Shown: positions 39,207 through 49,932, counted from the stretch's first letter. The stretch is DNA of 64,000 bases from Pseudarthrobacter phenanthrenivorans (GCF_000813845.1 NZ_JWTB01000014.1:1-64000); one strand, 5' to 3'. Made by a program: numbers and translations. The notes: generated by a model not told the origin, from the sequence alone.

Positions 39207-40523
39207 TTGAATCCAGATTCCGCCGCCGGCGGGCTTGAATATGCCAACCTCAGTGACGCCGAATTTGAAGCCTTCGCGCTGAAGCACCCCCAGAACAGCT
39301 TCCTGCAGTCCATCGACTTTGCCCGCTTCCAGCGCGCCCGCGGCCAGCAGGTGGAGCTTTTCGGAGTGAAACGCGACGGCGAACTCGTGGCCGCAGGGAA
39401 GCTCAACTACACCACCACCCGGCTGGGCTACACCGTTTGCGAATGTGCCAAGGGTCCCCTCATGGACTATGCGGACCGTGACCTGGTGCGCGCCGTCGTC
39501 GAACTTCTCCGCAAACATGCGGCAGGGCGTAAAGCCGCTGAACTGAGGATCTCACCGAACCTTCGGTACATTGCACGGGACGCCGACGGCGCCGAACACC
39601 CCGAAATCGAGGACAACAGGCCGCTTGTTGCGGACCTGGAACGCCTGGGATTCCGCCACCAGGGTTTGGACATGAACTTCGTCAACGTGAACTGGATGTT
39701 CGTCAAGAACCTCGTGGGCATCCAGGACGCCGAAGAACTGATCATGGGCACCAGCTACCGGACCCGGAAAGCCATCCGCAAGGCCGAAAAAAACGGCGTC
39801 TTCCTGGAACAGGCCACCCTGGACACCCTGGATGACTTCTACGGCGCTCTGAGCCGGGCCGGGGACGAAAAAGGCTTCGTCTACCGCGAACGCGACTACT
39901 ACGAGCACCTGCTGCGCACCACTTCCAGCGAATTCACCAAGCTGATGATGGCCAAGATCGACATCCCGGCCTACCGCAAATCCATCACCGAACGCCTGGC
40001 CGCGGAATCAGCCACCGCCGCCGACCTCCGCCGCGACGTCGAGGAGACCGGCAGCAAGAAGAAGGCCAACCGGCTCAAGGTGGTCCAGGACCTGGTGGAC
40101 AGCTACCAGCGCAGCCTGAAGGACATCGAAAGGTTCCCCGATTCGGTGGGTACCGCCACCGTGGCCGCGATCCACTTTGTCTGCTACGGCGATGAGGTGG
40201 TGTGCGTCATCGGCGGCACCGTCCAGGACTACATCTACTTCAACGGCGCAACGTCCCTGTACTGGGGCATGATGCTGCACGCACTCGAGAAGGGGTACCC
40301 CCGGTACAACTTCTACGGCACCTTCGGCATCTCCGGACAGGACGAGGAAGGACACGGCGGCTACGAATTCAAGAAGGGATTCGGCGGCGAAGTGGTCCAG
40401 CTGGTGGGGGACTTCGTCCTCCCGGTACGGCCCGGTGCGTTCCACGCCAACCGGCTCGCCAGGTCCGCGGCGGCAGCCGCCCGCACCCTGCTGGGCAAGC
40501 TGCCGCTGAAACGTGCAGCCTGA
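39207..40523 (+). CDS. FemAB-type peptidoglycan interpeptide-bridge ligase 2 (with coiled-coil arm)
   Basis: A 438-residue Fem-family ligase that adds further bridge residues from aminoacyl-tRNA. Unlike the first paralogue it contains the helical coiled-coil arm characteristic of FemA (about residues 270-320 here, AAESATAADLRRDVEETG then KVVQDLVDSYQRSLKDI). The lobes read FALKHPQNSFLQSIDFARFQ and IYFNGATSLYWGMMLHALEKG. TTG 39207 is preferred because AAGG lies 7 nt upstream; ATG 39147 would add 20 residues. Together the two enzymes suggest a multi-residue interpeptide bridge, as in Arthrobacter (for example Lys-Ser-Thr-Ala or Lys-Ala types). Confidence 0.85.
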   Translation: MNPDSAAGGLEYANLSDAEFEAFALKHPQNSFLQSIDFARFQRARGQQVELFGVKRDGELVAAGKLNYTTTRLGYTVCECAKGPLMDYADRDLVRAVVELLRKHAAGRKAAELRISPNLRYIARDADGAEHPEIEDNRPLVADLERLGFRHQGLDMNFVNVNWMFVKNLVGIQDAEELIMGTSYRTRKAIRKAEKNGVFLEQATLDTLDDFYGALSRAGDEKGFVYRERDYYEHLLRTTSSEFTKLMMAKIDIPAYRKSITERLAAESATAADLRRDVEETGSKKKANRLKVVQDLVDSYQRSLKDIERFPDSVGTATVAAIHFVCYGDEVVCVIGGTVQDYIYFNGATSLYWGMMLHALEKGYPRYNFYGTFGISGQDEEGHGGYEFKKGFGGEVVQLVGDFVLPVRPGAFHANRLARSAAAAARTLLGKLPLKRAA

Positions 40524-40557
40524 CCGTCCATAATCCGCAGACAGGGAGGAATCGGGC

Positions 40558-42045
40558 ATGACTGACCGGCCCGAACGGCCAGGGTCCAGGCCGAAGACTG
40601 ACGGCCTGCCCAAGACTGAACCGCTGACTCCTGCGCAGCTCCGGCAGGACGCTGCTGCCAGGAGAATGCTCCGCCGCCTGGTCCAGGGGGAGAACCCGCC
40701 CACGGCGCCCTTGAGCATCGTGGACCGGCTCGCCGGGAGCCCCTACGCGAACCCCACCATCCAGGTGGGCGGCGTGGACACCTCCGCCCGCAAAACCCTT
40801 GACTTCGCCCTCCACCTGGCCGAAACGATGTTCCGCTACGGCGCCGGCGCCCTCGAAGTGGAAACCAGCATTATTGCCGTCACCGCGGCGCTGGGACTGA
40901 AGAACATCGAGGTCGACATCACCAACCAGTCCGTGGGGATCAACTATGCCCCCAAGGACCAGACCCCCATCGCGCTGCTGCGCGTGGTGCGGTCCTGGAC
41001 CAACAACTACGCCGGCCTCGCCAAGGTCCACCAACTGGTCACGGACATCGTGGCCGGCGGGGTGGGGCGTGATGAGGCGGTCCGCCGGCTCAACGAGGCC
41101 ATCACCAGCCCCAAGCCGTATCCGCGCTGGATGGTGACGGCGGCATTCGGTGTTTTCGCCGCAGTGTTCGTCGGGGTGCTGGGCGGAGGGCCCGTGTCCT
41201 CGGCGGTCGCATTCGTGGCCAACATCGGCATCAGCCTGCTGGCCAGGCAGTTGGGACGCTGGCGCGTCCCGGACTTCTTCATCACCGCGAGTTGCTCATT
41301 CGTGGTCACCATGCTGGCCCTGCTGCTGTGGCAGTTCGGGCTCACCGCCTCACCGTCGATCGTGGTGGTGGGCGGCATCCTGCTGCTCCTTCCCACCGGC
41401 CGGCTGGTGTCCTCCGTGCAGGATGCCATTAACGGCTTCCCGGTGACGGCGGCGGGGCGGTTCCTGTCCACGCTGCTGACCTTCGGCGCCATCGTTGCCG
41501 GCATCGCCGTCGCCTTTGTCGTGGGGGAGCTGACCGGCCTGCAGCGCATCGACGTCACGCAGACCTTTCCGCCCGCCTACGATCTGTGGGTCCTCATCGT
41601 CTTTGTGGCCGCCGCCGTGATGGCCATCGGCATCACCGAGCAAACCACCTGGAAGCTGCTCCTGCCCACGGCCGGGGTTGGCGTGGCGGGCTATCTGGTC
41701 CTGCTGGGCTGCGGCCTGCTGGGCATTGGCGACCGCTTCGCCCCGGCCATCGCCGCCGTGGTCATCGGCCTCCTGGCGCGGGTGGTGGCCCTGCGGATGG
41801 GGGCACCGCAGCTCGTGGTGGCTGTTCCCGCGGCCCTGATCCTGCTGCCCGGCCTCACGATTTTCCGGTCCATGTACGTGCTCACCGTAGAGGAGTCGGA
41901 AATCCTCGCCGGCGCCGGTGGCATGCTCAGCGCCGGCGCGATCGTCCTCGGCACTGCCGGAGGGATCGTCCTGGGCGATGTGCTGGCACGGCCGCTGACA
42001 CGGAGCCTGGCAAGCAACGAGCGGCGCCGGGCGCGCCGCCGGTAG
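40558..42045 (+). CDS. Threonine/serine exporter, ThrE family
   Basis: A 495-residue membrane protein of the ThrE family. An N-terminal cytoplasmic ThrE domain (about 55-190, with the FRYGAGALEVETSIIAVTAALGL stretch) precedes about ten membrane helices (from about residue 195). In Corynebacterium glutamicum ThrE exports L-threonine and L-serine. An AGGGAGG RBS precedes ATG 40558. It sits 34 nt after the Fem gene and may be co-transcribed; both processes concern serine/threonine supply at the membrane, though a link is speculative. It converges with the siderophore-interacting protein gene, 17 nt between stops. Confidence 0.88.
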   Translation: MTDRPERPGSRPKTDGLPKTEPLTPAQLRQDAAARRMLRRLVQGENPPTAPLSIVDRLAGSPYANPTIQVGGVDTSARKTLDFALHLAETMFRYGAGALEVETSIIAVTAALGLKNIEVDITNQSVGINYAPKDQTPIALLRVVRSWTNNYAGLAKVHQLVTDIVAGGVGRDEAVRRLNEAITSPKPYPRWMVTAAFGVFAAVFVGVLGGGPVSSAVAFVANIGISLLARQLGRWRVPDFFITASCSFVVTMLALLLWQFGLTASPSIVVVGGILLLLPTGRLVSSVQDAINGFPVTAAGRFLSTLLTFGAIVAGIAVAFVVGELTGLQRIDVTQTFPPAYDLWVLIVFVAAAVMAIGITEQTTWKLLLPTAGVGVAGYLVLLGCGLLGIGDRFAPAIAAVVIGLLARVVALRMGAPQLVVAVPAALILLPGLTIFRSMYVLTVEESEILAGAGGMLSAGAIVLGTAGGIVLGDVLARPLTRSLASNERRRARRR

Positions 42046-42062
42046 CGCGGGCGCCGGGCCGC

Positions 42063-42902
42063 CTAGATTTGGCCGACCGGCAGTTTCTTTTCGGCCTGGA
42101 AGACGTCCTCCACCCGGCCCTGCGCCCAGTAGCCGGAGAGTGAGACCTGCCGGCGCTCGAGTCCGCGCTGCTTGAAGAAGACCTCGCGCAGCGCCTTCAT
42201 GTAGCCGCGCTCGCCGTGCGCAAAGACGTCCACGGAGCCTCCCGGCCAGTCCGCATTCGCCACCGCCTTGATCAACAGGTCGCTGGACCCCGCGGGGACG
42301 CCGTTGCGCGGCAGCCAGGTGAGGTCCAGCCCTGCGGGGGCGGAAATGGGCTGGATTTCGGCCTCGGACCCGACCTCCAGGAAAGCCATCCCCGCAGCTT
42401 CCGGCGGCAGTGCCTCGATGCAGGCGGCGATGGCGGGCAGCGCTGCCTCATCGCCGGCGAAGAGGTACCAGTCCGCTTCCGGGTTGGGGTTGTAGGCCCC
42501 GCCGGGACCGGTGAAGGTGAGGGTTTCGCCAGGCTCTGCCCTGGCCGCCCAAGGGCCTGCCAGGCCTTCGTCGCCGTGGACCACGAAGTCGATGGCCAGT
42601 TCCTGCGCTCCAGTGTTGACCCAGCGCAGGGTGTAGGTGCGGGTGAACGGCCACTGTTCGCGGGGCATGGTTTCCCGGATTTCCCAGAGATCCAGGGGCG
42701 AGGGGTACTCGACGCCGGGCTGGGGGAAGACAATCTTGACGTACCGGTCCACGAACCCGTTGTTGGTGAAGTCCTTGAAGCCGTCCCCGCCGGCGACGAT
42801 CCGGACCATGTGCGGCGTCAGCTGTTCCTTGCGCAGGACAGTCAGATTGACCTGCGGGCGGCTCTTCTTGGTTGCGCTGGTGGCGGCAGGAACGGTGCTC
42901 AT
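42063..42902 (-). CDS. Siderophore-interacting protein (FAD-dependent ferric reductase)
   Basis: A 279-residue protein of the SIP/ViuB family that reduces ferric siderophores in the cytosol using FAD and NAD(P)H. The FAD-binding motif RTYTLRW (about 78-84) is followed by FVVHGDEGLAGPWAARAEPGE and FTGPGGAY. The C-terminal NAD(P)H domain has YLFAGDEAALPAIAACIEALP. No siderophore transporter is adjacent. It would be a candidate for control by the DtxR/IdeR-like regulator at 62.8 kb, but I see no iron box before it. Confidence 0.88.
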   Translation of the reverse strand: MSTVPAATSATKKSRPQVNLTVLRKEQLTPHMVRIVAGGDGFKDFTNNGFVDRYVKIVFPQPGVEYPSPLDLWEIRETMPREQWPFTRTYTLRWVNTGAQELAIDFVVHGDEGLAGPWAARAEPGETLTFTGPGGAYNPNPEADWYLFAGDEAALPAIAACIEALPPEAAGMAFLEVGSEAEIQPISAPAGLDLTWLPRNGVPAGSSDLLIKAVANADWPGGSVDVFAHGERGYMKALREVFFKQRGLERRQVSLSGYWAQGRVEDVFQAEKKLPVGQI

Positions 42903-42916
42903 GAGGCAAGCCTAAG

Positions 42917-43687
42917 CTAGAGCGACGGCGGGAGTTCCCAGGTTACGTCCGTTGCCCCCTGGTCCCGCAGCAGCTGGTTCGCACGGCTGAACGGCCGGGA
43001 GCCAAAGAAGCCGCGGGAGGCGGACAGGGGACTGGGATGGGCGCTGGTGATGGCGGGGACGCCGGCCAGGAGCGCCCGGACGCCCTCAGCCTCCTTGCCC
43101 CACAACACGGCCACCAGGGGCAGCCTTGCCCCGTCCGCTGCGGTGCGGGCCGCCAGCGCGGTGACTGCCGCCGTCGTAATCTCCTCCCAGCCCTTGCCCC
43201 GGTGTGAACCGGCGGCTCCGGCGCGGACCGTCAGGACGCGGTTCAGCAGCAGCACGCCTTGCTCCGTCCAAGCCGACAGGTCGCCGTGGACGCGTGGCGG
43301 AATGCCCAGGTCCGATTCCAGCTCCCGGTAGATGTTGGCCAGGCTGCGCGGGATGGGCCGCACGTGCGGGTCGACGGAGAAGGAAAGTCCGACGGCGTGG
43401 CCCGGCGTGGGGTACGGATCCTGCCCCACAAGAAGGACTTTCACGCCGGCCAGGGGCTGGCGGAAGGCCCGCAGGACGTTCGACGGCGACGGCAGGAGCT
43501 GGTGCCCGGCCGCCTCTTCCGCGGCCAGGAACGCCAGCACCTTCCGGAGTTGGCCTTCGACGTCCTGCAGGGCAGCAGCCCAGTCCGGCGCCATGAGGTC
43601 TGCCAGCGGCAGGGCGGCGAGGTCGGCGAAGCGGAGGGTGTCCGCGGAGTCCTGCTGCAGCTCGAACAGCGCATCCGATTCAAACAT
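42917..43687 (-). CDS. ung: Uracil-DNA glycosylase (family 1)
   Basis: A 256-residue family-1 UDG that removes uracil from DNA. The catalytic water-activating motif is [14 protein letters not shown] (88-101, D90), with Pro in place of the histidine after Tyr; this variation is seen in other actinobacterial Ung. The DNA-intercalation loop is [24 protein letters not shown] 43687 has GGAA upstream. Longer in-frame starts up to 43813 give a low-complexity extension and are not used. It lies directly downstream, on the same strand, of nothing obvious. Confidence 0.95.
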   Translation of the reverse strand: MFESDALFELQQDSADTLRFADLAALPLADLMAPDWAAALQDVEGQLRKVLAFLAAEEAAGHQLLPSPSNVLRAFRQPLAGVKVLLVGQDPYPTPGHAVGLSFSVDPHVRPIPRSLANIYRELESDLGIPPRVHGDLSAWTEQGVLLLNRVLTVRAGAAGSHRGKGWEEITTAAVTALAARTAADGARLPLVAVLWGKEAEGVRALLAGVPAITSAHPSPLSASRGFFGSRPFSRANQLLRDQGATDVTWELPPSL

Positions 43688-43840
43688 CGTTCCATTCTTG
43701 CAGGACCGGGCGCGGGCAGCCGGGGGGAGGGGTGCCAGGGCAGGGGGACGAGGCACGCGGCCAGGTGCGAATGACACCAGTGTTATTCGGCAGCTAGCAT
43801 GGGGGTAAGACATTTACCGTAACCAGCGAAGGAGTGTGCC

Positions 43841-44170
43841 GTGGCGGAACCGGCCCGGGAACACCTGCCGGAGCAGGATCCACGGAAACCCCTCCTGGCG
43901 GATTTCGCCCTCCGTGAGTCCTCCCTGTCGGAGCGGGAGCAGCAGATGCTGGCCCTGGAACGGCAGTGGTGGAAGTACGCAGGGGCCAAGGAACAGGCCA
44001 TCCGGGAGCTCTTCGATCTCTCCGCGACCCACTACTACCAGCTTCTCAACGCGCTGATCGACCGCGAGGACGCACTGGCCCACGATCCCATGCTGGTCAA
44101 GAGATTGCGTAGACTACGTACGTCGCGCCACCGTGCGCGCACCGCCCGCCGCCTGGGATCCGACGCTTAG
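43841..44170 (+). CDS. DUF3263 protein (actinobacterial)
   Basis: A 109-residue protein of the actinobacteria-specific DUF3263 family. The core motif is LSEREQQMLALERQWWKYAGAKEQAIRELF, with an alpha-helical TxxYYQLLNALIDREDAL (about 66-83) and a basic C-terminus (RLRRLRTSRHRARTARR), so it could bind nucleic acid and resembles a sigma-factor-like helix-turn-helix. The start is GTG 43841 with GAAGGAG 6 nt upstream. It is followed by the LytR_C protein after 50 nt, a neighbour pair frequently seen in Micrococcaceae. Function unknown. Confidence 0.85.
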   Translation: MAEPAREHLPEQDPRKPLLADFALRESSLSEREQQMLALERQWWKYAGAKEQAIRELFDLSATHYYQLLNALIDREDALAHDPMLVKRLRRLRTSRHRARTARRLGSDA

Positions 44171-44220
44171 GACGCCGCGGCGGGGACAACAGCCGCACTC
44201 TACAAGGATGTCCTTCCACC

Positions 44221-44862
44221 ATGACCAGATACGCCCGCGATGAATTCGACAAGGTCCCCGAAGCCGCGTCGCGACAAGGTGTCCACCGGACGGCCACGGC
44301 CCCGTCCCGCGTGCGGCTCTGGCCCATCCTCGCGGTGGGCGTGGCGGCCCTGGCCATCGGGCTGGTGTCCTTCCTGATCCTTCCCAAGCTTGGTTTCAGC
44401 ACTGCTGCGACCCAGGCATCGGCGAGCGTGGAGTCAACTCCGCTGGCCGGAACCGGATCCACGCCGCAGGCGACGCAGGCTCCCTCCACCGCTCCGGTCT
44501 CCCCGACGCCGCCGGCATCTGCCGGGCCAACCCAAAGCACCAGTGCCGAGCCTGAGCCCACTGCCTCTGCCACCCAGCCGGCCGCCGTCGACCGGACCCA
44601 GCCGGTGGCGGTGTACAACGCTGCGGGAACAGCAGGACTGGCCGGCCGCGTGGGCGGAATGGTCCAGGCTGACGGCTGGCGCTTGGGCCAGGTGGGCAAC
44701 TGGGCCGGCGCTCCGCAAAAATCTTCCGTGATCTTCTACGCCGGCCCCCAGCAGCTGGCAAGCGCACAGGCGCTGGCGGCCCTGCTGAACATCCCCACCG
44801 TGGTCAACAGCACCGAGTTCCAGGTTCCGCTGGTCGTGGTGCTGGGACCCGGATACCGGTAG
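44221..44862 (+). CDS. LytR C-terminal domain membrane protein
   Basis: A 213-residue type II membrane protein. A cytoplasmic tail (about 1-32) precedes one transmembrane helix (33-54), then a long Ala/Thr/Pro/Ser-rich linker (about 60-120), and the LytR_C domain at the C-terminus (VAVYNAAGTAGLAGRVGGMVQADGW through NSTEFQVPLVVVLGPGYR). In LytR-CpsA-Psr proteins this domain lies beside the phosphotransferase; here it is alone, so an accessory role in wall-polymer attachment is possible. The gene follows DUF3263. Confidence 0.85.
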   Translation: MTRYARDEFDKVPEAASRQGVHRTATAPSRVRLWPILAVGVAALAIGLVSFLILPKLGFSTAATQASASVESTPLAGTGSTPQATQAPSTAPVSPTPPASAGPTQSTSAEPEPTASATQPAAVDRTQPVAVYNAAGTAGLAGRVGGMVQADGWRLGQVGNWAGAPQKSSVIFYAGPQQLASAQALAALLNIPTVVNSTEFQVPLVVVLGPGYR

Positions 44863-45026
44863 CGGCAGTCCCTCCCGTTACGCCTGGATAACGTTCCGGG
44901 CTCCAGGCGGCTGCCGCCCGCGGCCCGTGGCGGCCATTGGCTAGAGTGGGTGCCAGGCTACGGCCGGCCGCGGTTTCCGCCGGCGGTCCGCGCCCGCCCG
45001 GCATCCAACGGAAAGAGTTGTTCATC

Positions 45027-45233
45027 ATGGCACTGGGAACCGTCAAATGGTTCAACGCTGAAAAAGGCTACGGCTTCATCACCGTTGACGGCTCCGGCGA
45101 CGACGTCTTTGTCCACTGGTCCGCGATCCAGGGGGAGGGCTACCGGGCCCTGGACGAGGGCCAGCGGGTGCAGCTGGAGGTCGGCGAGGGCGAAAAAGGG
45201 CCCCAGGCAGAAAACGTCCGGCCGGCCCAGTGA
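45027..45233 (+). CDS. cspA: Cold-shock protein CspA family
   Basis: A 68-residue OB-fold RNA chaperone. RNP1 is KGYGFITV and RNP2 is VFVHWSAI. The start is ATG 45027 after GGAAAGAG. Its stop codon overlaps the start of the next gene (TGATG), so it is probably co-transcribed with the binding protein below. Such small Csp proteins bind single-stranded RNA and relieve secondary structure in the cold. Confidence 0.95.
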   Translation: MALGTVKWFNAEKGYGFITVDGSGDDVFVHWSAIQGEGYRALDEGQRVQLEVGEGEKGPQAENVRPAQ

Positions 45234-46510
45234 TGCTGTTGTCCCGTTCCTCCGTACACCCCTTCCCGCTGCGTGCCGGTGCCGCCCTGGCCGCAGTCCT
45301 GGGAACCGTTCTCGTTGCCACGGGGTGCTCCGGCGCCGGTGGCAATGCCAGGGTGGAAACCGTTGAGGCATCCGGTGACGGTGTCCTGCGGGTGGGCCTG
45401 ATCCTGGACAACTCCGGTGACGCGGCCTTCCTCAATGCACCGCAGTTGGCCGCCGCCAAGGCCGCCATCCAGGACATCAACGCCGCCGGCGGGCATAAGG
45501 GCAGGCCGGTGGAACTGCTTCCGGTGCATCCGGAGGAGGAGGCTGCAGGGCAGGCAAAGGACCTGGTGGCCGCCAAGGCGGACGTGGTCATCGGACCCAC
45601 GGATTCCAGCCATGCGGCCCCCGCCGTCGATGTGCTTTCCCCGGCCCGCGTACCCCTCATCTCGCCGGCCAACACCGCAGCCGGCCTATCCGGGATGGCC
45701 AGCGGGGGCTACTACTTCCGCACCGCTGCAGCAGATGTGGCGCAAGGGCCAGTATTGGCCAAACTCGCCAAGGACGGCGGGGCCTCGACCATCAGCGTCC
45801 TGTACCAGGAGGGTCCGTACGGCAAGGACCTGTCGGCGGCGGTTGCCGAGGCGGCGCAAAAGTCCGGACTCGCGGTCCTTCCTGCCGCCTCTTTCAAGCC
45901 CGGTGACGCAGTGAACGCCGCACGCTCCACCGCCAAGGCACAGCCGGACGCGGTGGTCCTGGTCGCGCGCGAGGGCGCCCAGGCTGCATTGGCCCAGCTG
46001 AACAACGCCGGCCTCGCGGGGTCGCGCCTCATCCTCAGTGACGGCGCCTTTGCCCGCTACGGATCCGGGCTGCCTCCACGGGCCCTGGAGGGCGCCCGGG
46101 CGCTGGTTCCGGGCCAGCTGCCCTCGGCCGCGCTGCAGGGAAAGCTGCTGAAGGTGGACCCATCCCTGAAGGACGTTTCATACGCGGCCGAAACCTATGA
46201 CGCGGTGACCCTGGCGGCCCTGGCCGCCGCCCGTGCACAGGACGACGCCGGGCGCTCCATCGCCGCCAACCTGATTGCGGTTTCAGGCGGTCCGGCGGGT
46301 GGCGGTGCGGCAGAACCCGCCGCGCCCTGCACGGGCTACAAGGAGTGCCTTGGTGGCCTGGCCGCCGGCCCGGACATCAACTACGACGGCGAATCGGGCC
46401 CGGTTGCCTTCGATCCCAACGGCGACATCACCTCAGCCGCTTTCTCCGTGTTCAGCTACGGAGCGGACAACAACCCCGGCCTCACCGGCCGGGAGGTTGC
46501 CGGCCGGTGA
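45233..46510 (+). CDS. ABC-type branched-chain/ligand-binding lipoprotein
   Basis: A 425-residue exported lipoprotein with a type-I periplasmic-binding fold (Peripla_BP_6, Leu/Ile/Val-binding style). The signal peptide ends in lipobox VATGC with C32. The mature protein starts LRVGLILDNSGDAAFLNAPQL and contains ADVVIGPTDSSHAAPAVDVLSPARVPLISPANT, characteristic of the family. It is translationally coupled to cspA by a 1-nt overlap (TGATG; a GTG at 45230 is an alternative). No permease or ATPase follows. The next feature is the groEL control region. Ligand unknown. Confidence 0.85.
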   Translation: MLLSRSSVHPFPLRAGAALAAVLGTVLVATGCSGAGGNARVETVEASGDGVLRVGLILDNSGDAAFLNAPQLAAAKAAIQDINAAGGHKGRPVELLPVHPEEEAAGQAKDLVAAKADVVIGPTDSSHAAPAVDVLSPARVPLISPANTAAGLSGMASGGYYFRTAAADVAQGPVLAKLAKDGGASTISVLYQEGPYGKDLSAAVAEAAQKSGLAVLPAASFKPGDAVNAARSTAKAQPDAVVLVAREGAQAALAQLNNAGLAGSRLILSDGAFARYGSGLPPRALEGARALVPGQLPSAALQGKLLKVDPSLKDVSYAAETYDAVTLAALAAARAQDDAGRSIAANLIAVSGGPAGGGAAEPAAPCTGYKECLGGLAAGPDINYDGESGPVAFDPNGDITSAAFSVFSYGADNNPGLTGREVAGR

Positions 46511-46564
46511 GCTGATCGCCCTGGGCGAAGAGGCTGCTCCAGGCGCCCGCCAGGCGTCATTTCG

Positions 46565-46591
46565 CTTGCACTCTCACCTGGGGAGTGCTAA
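46565..46591. promoter_or_regulatory. CIRCE element 1 (HrcA operator)
   Basis: CTTGCACTC, nine spacer bases, then GAGTGCTAA. The consensus is TTAGCACTC-N9-GAGTGCTAA, with two mismatches in the left half. It overlaps a possible groEL promoter (TTGCAC at 46566-46571, TAATTA at 46589-46594). HrcA repressor should bind here in the absence of heat stress. Confidence 0.85.
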
Positions 46592-46599
46592 TTATTGAG

Positions 46600-46626
46600 T
46601 TAGCACTCTGACGTACCGACTGCTAA
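46600..46626. promoter_or_regulatory. CIRCE element 2 (HrcA operator)
   Basis: TTAGCACTC, nine spacer bases, then GACTGCTAA. One mismatch to the CIRCE consensus. It begins 9 nt after the first element, with centres 35 bp apart. A duplicated CIRCE gives tighter heat-inducible repression, as for groEL genes of other actinobacteria. Confidence 0.9.
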
Positions 46627-46697
46627 AGCAAAGCCTGGTTTCCGCCGGCGGAGCGCGGCACCGGTCGAGGAGCGAAAGAAACACCTTACTTCAGTGA

Positions 46698-48440
<1,743 letters not shown>

Positions 48441-48472
48441 GCCTCCCGGCCGGGACCAGTCCCACCAGCCAT

Positions 48473-48511
48473 AAAAATGCGGCCCCCTCGAAAAGAGGGG
48501 GCCGCATTTTT
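48473..48511. terminator. Intrinsic terminator of groEL (bidirectional)
   Basis: A perfect 17-bp inverted repeat (48473-48489 with 48495-48511, core GCGGCCCCCTC) has a GAAAA loop, an A5 stretch before and a T5 stretch after. It should terminate groEL, and the convergent lipoprotein gene from the other side. Confidence 0.95.
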
Positions 48512-48541
48512 GCGTTCCGGATATATAACCCTGGCGGGACT

Positions 48542-49852
48542 CTATTTGCGGGCCGAGTCCAGCATCCCCTGTACTTCCTTCTTGAAGGCTTCCGCCGCCG
48601 CCTGGGGCGTCAGCCGGTCATACAGCACCTCATCGGTGTAGCGCTTGATGACGTTCTGGACGCTTCCGGCACCCACCGGCGGCACCGGCGGTGCCTCCTT
48701 GATGTCCGGCGCTATGTCCTTCAGGAAGCCCACGACCGTGGTGTCGGCCGGTTTGAGTGAGGGGGTGATGCCGGAAACGATCTCGCTGTTGGTGGGCACG
48801 CCCCTGTCCGTCATCAGGATGGCACCGGCCTCCGGACTGTTGGCGAGGTAGTTGATGAATTCCGCAGCCTGCTGCGGATGCTTCGAGCGGGAGGAAGCGG
48901 ACCAGAACATGGTGGGCTTGTAGTACATGCCGTTGGCCGCCGACGCACCGTCGAGGCTCGGGGCGCGCAGCATCTTGATGCTGCTGCCGGTGGTGGCTTC
49001 GAGCGAACCGAGCTGGTTGGTCCACCACCAGGCCATGCCCACGCGGTTTGTGCCGAACAGGCTTTCCTCCAGTCCCGCCCCTGAGTCCTCTGTGGCCACG
49101 GTGGCCGGCGGGCTGGCTTTGGAATCGCGCTGTTCCTTCAGCCGCTCCCAGAAGGACGCGGCCGTGTCTGTCCCGAAGTCCAGCCTGCCGTCCTGGGAAT
49201 AGAGGTTTTCGCCGTGCTGGCGAAGCCAGATGATGAGGTCCGCCTCGTTGCTCCCGTAAGCGGCGCCGTAGCTTTTGCCGTCGCCGGCGGCGCTGATCTT
49301 CGCCGCGGTGTCCACGAAGTCCTTCCAGGTCCACGTCTTGTCGTCCGGCACCGGGACGCCTGCGGCTTCGAAGACCTTGGTGTTGGCCATGATGACGTAG
49401 GCGTTCTGGCCCGTGCTCAACCCGTATTGGGCGCCGTCGTACTGGCCGGAGGCCAGGGCCTCCTTGTCCAGCTTGGAGGTGTCGATGCCGCCCTGCTTGG
49501 AAAGGTCAGCCAGGGCTCCGCGGCCGCCGTATTCGGCGATGTACTTCTGGTCCATCTGGATGACGTCCGGAGCGTCATTGGCGGCAGTCTTCGTTGCCAG
49601 TTTGTCCCAGTAACTGGACCATTCTCCCGGCTCAGCCTTGATCTTGATGTTCGGGTGCGAGGCCTCGAACGCCGCAATCACCTTGTCGGTCTGTGCGTTC
49701 AGGTATTCGTTGCCCCACCAGGCAAACCGCAGGGTCACCTGTCCGTTGTCGCCGGATCCGCCGGGGGCGCCGCAGCCGGTGGCCAGGATGGACAGGGCCA
49801 GGGCGGCAGCACCGAGCTGGAACCTGCGCCGGGATACTGGGGGAATCGTCAT
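48542..49852 (-). CDS. Extracellular sugar-binding lipoprotein (family 1), orphan
   Basis: A 436-residue ABC-importer receptor of solute-binding family 1 (maltose/oligosaccharide type). The signal peptide starts TIPPVSRRRFQLGAAALALS, including twin-arginine-like RRR, and ends in lipobox ATGC with C27. The mature N-terminus reads VTLRFAWWGNEYLNAQTDKVI, typical for CUT1 receptors. AAGGAA lies upstream of ATG 49852. A longer upstream frame runs into the RNase H gene and is not used. No permease or ATPase is adjacent; it may use shared components. Two LacI-type operators lie upstream. Sugar ligand unknown. Confidence 0.85.
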   Translation of the reverse strand: MTIPPVSRRRFQLGAAALALSILATGCGAPGGSGDNGQVTLRFAWWGNEYLNAQTDKVIAAFEASHPNIKIKAEPGEWSSYWDKLATKTAANDAPDVIQMDQKYIAEYGGRGALADLSKQGGIDTSKLDKEALASGQYDGAQYGLSTGQNAYVIMANTKVFEAAGVPVPDDKTWTWKDFVDTAAKISAAGDGKSYGAAYGSNEADLIIWLRQHGENLYSQDGRLDFGTDTAASFWERLKEQRDSKASPPATVATEDSGAGLEESLFGTNRVGMAWWWTNQLGSLEATTGSSIKMLRAPSLDGASAANGMYYKPTMFWSASSRSKHPQQAAEFINYLANSPEAGAILMTDRGVPTNSEIVSGITPSLKPADTTVVGFLKDIAPDIKEAPPVPPVGAGSVQNVIKRYTDEVLYDRLTPQAAAEAFKKEVQGMLDSARK

Positions 49853-49918
49853 TGATGTTCCTTCCGGATGCGTGTCGGCCGTCCTCCCCCAGCAGCGATG
49901 GTTCAGCGGGAGGATGCC

Positions 49919-49932
49919 AGAAAGCGTTTTCT
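49919..49932. promoter_or_regulatory. LacI-type operator 1 upstream of the orphan binding protein
   Basis: AGAAAGCGTTTTCT is a palindrome around a central CG with one mismatch. It lies about 67 bp upstream of the binding-protein start and 66 bp (centre to centre) from a second site. Confidence 0.6.

Noticed and set aside
42917..43813. Longer Ung start (to 43813)
   Set aside because: The extra 42 residues are low complexity and have no RBS; ATG 43687 gives the normal Ung length.
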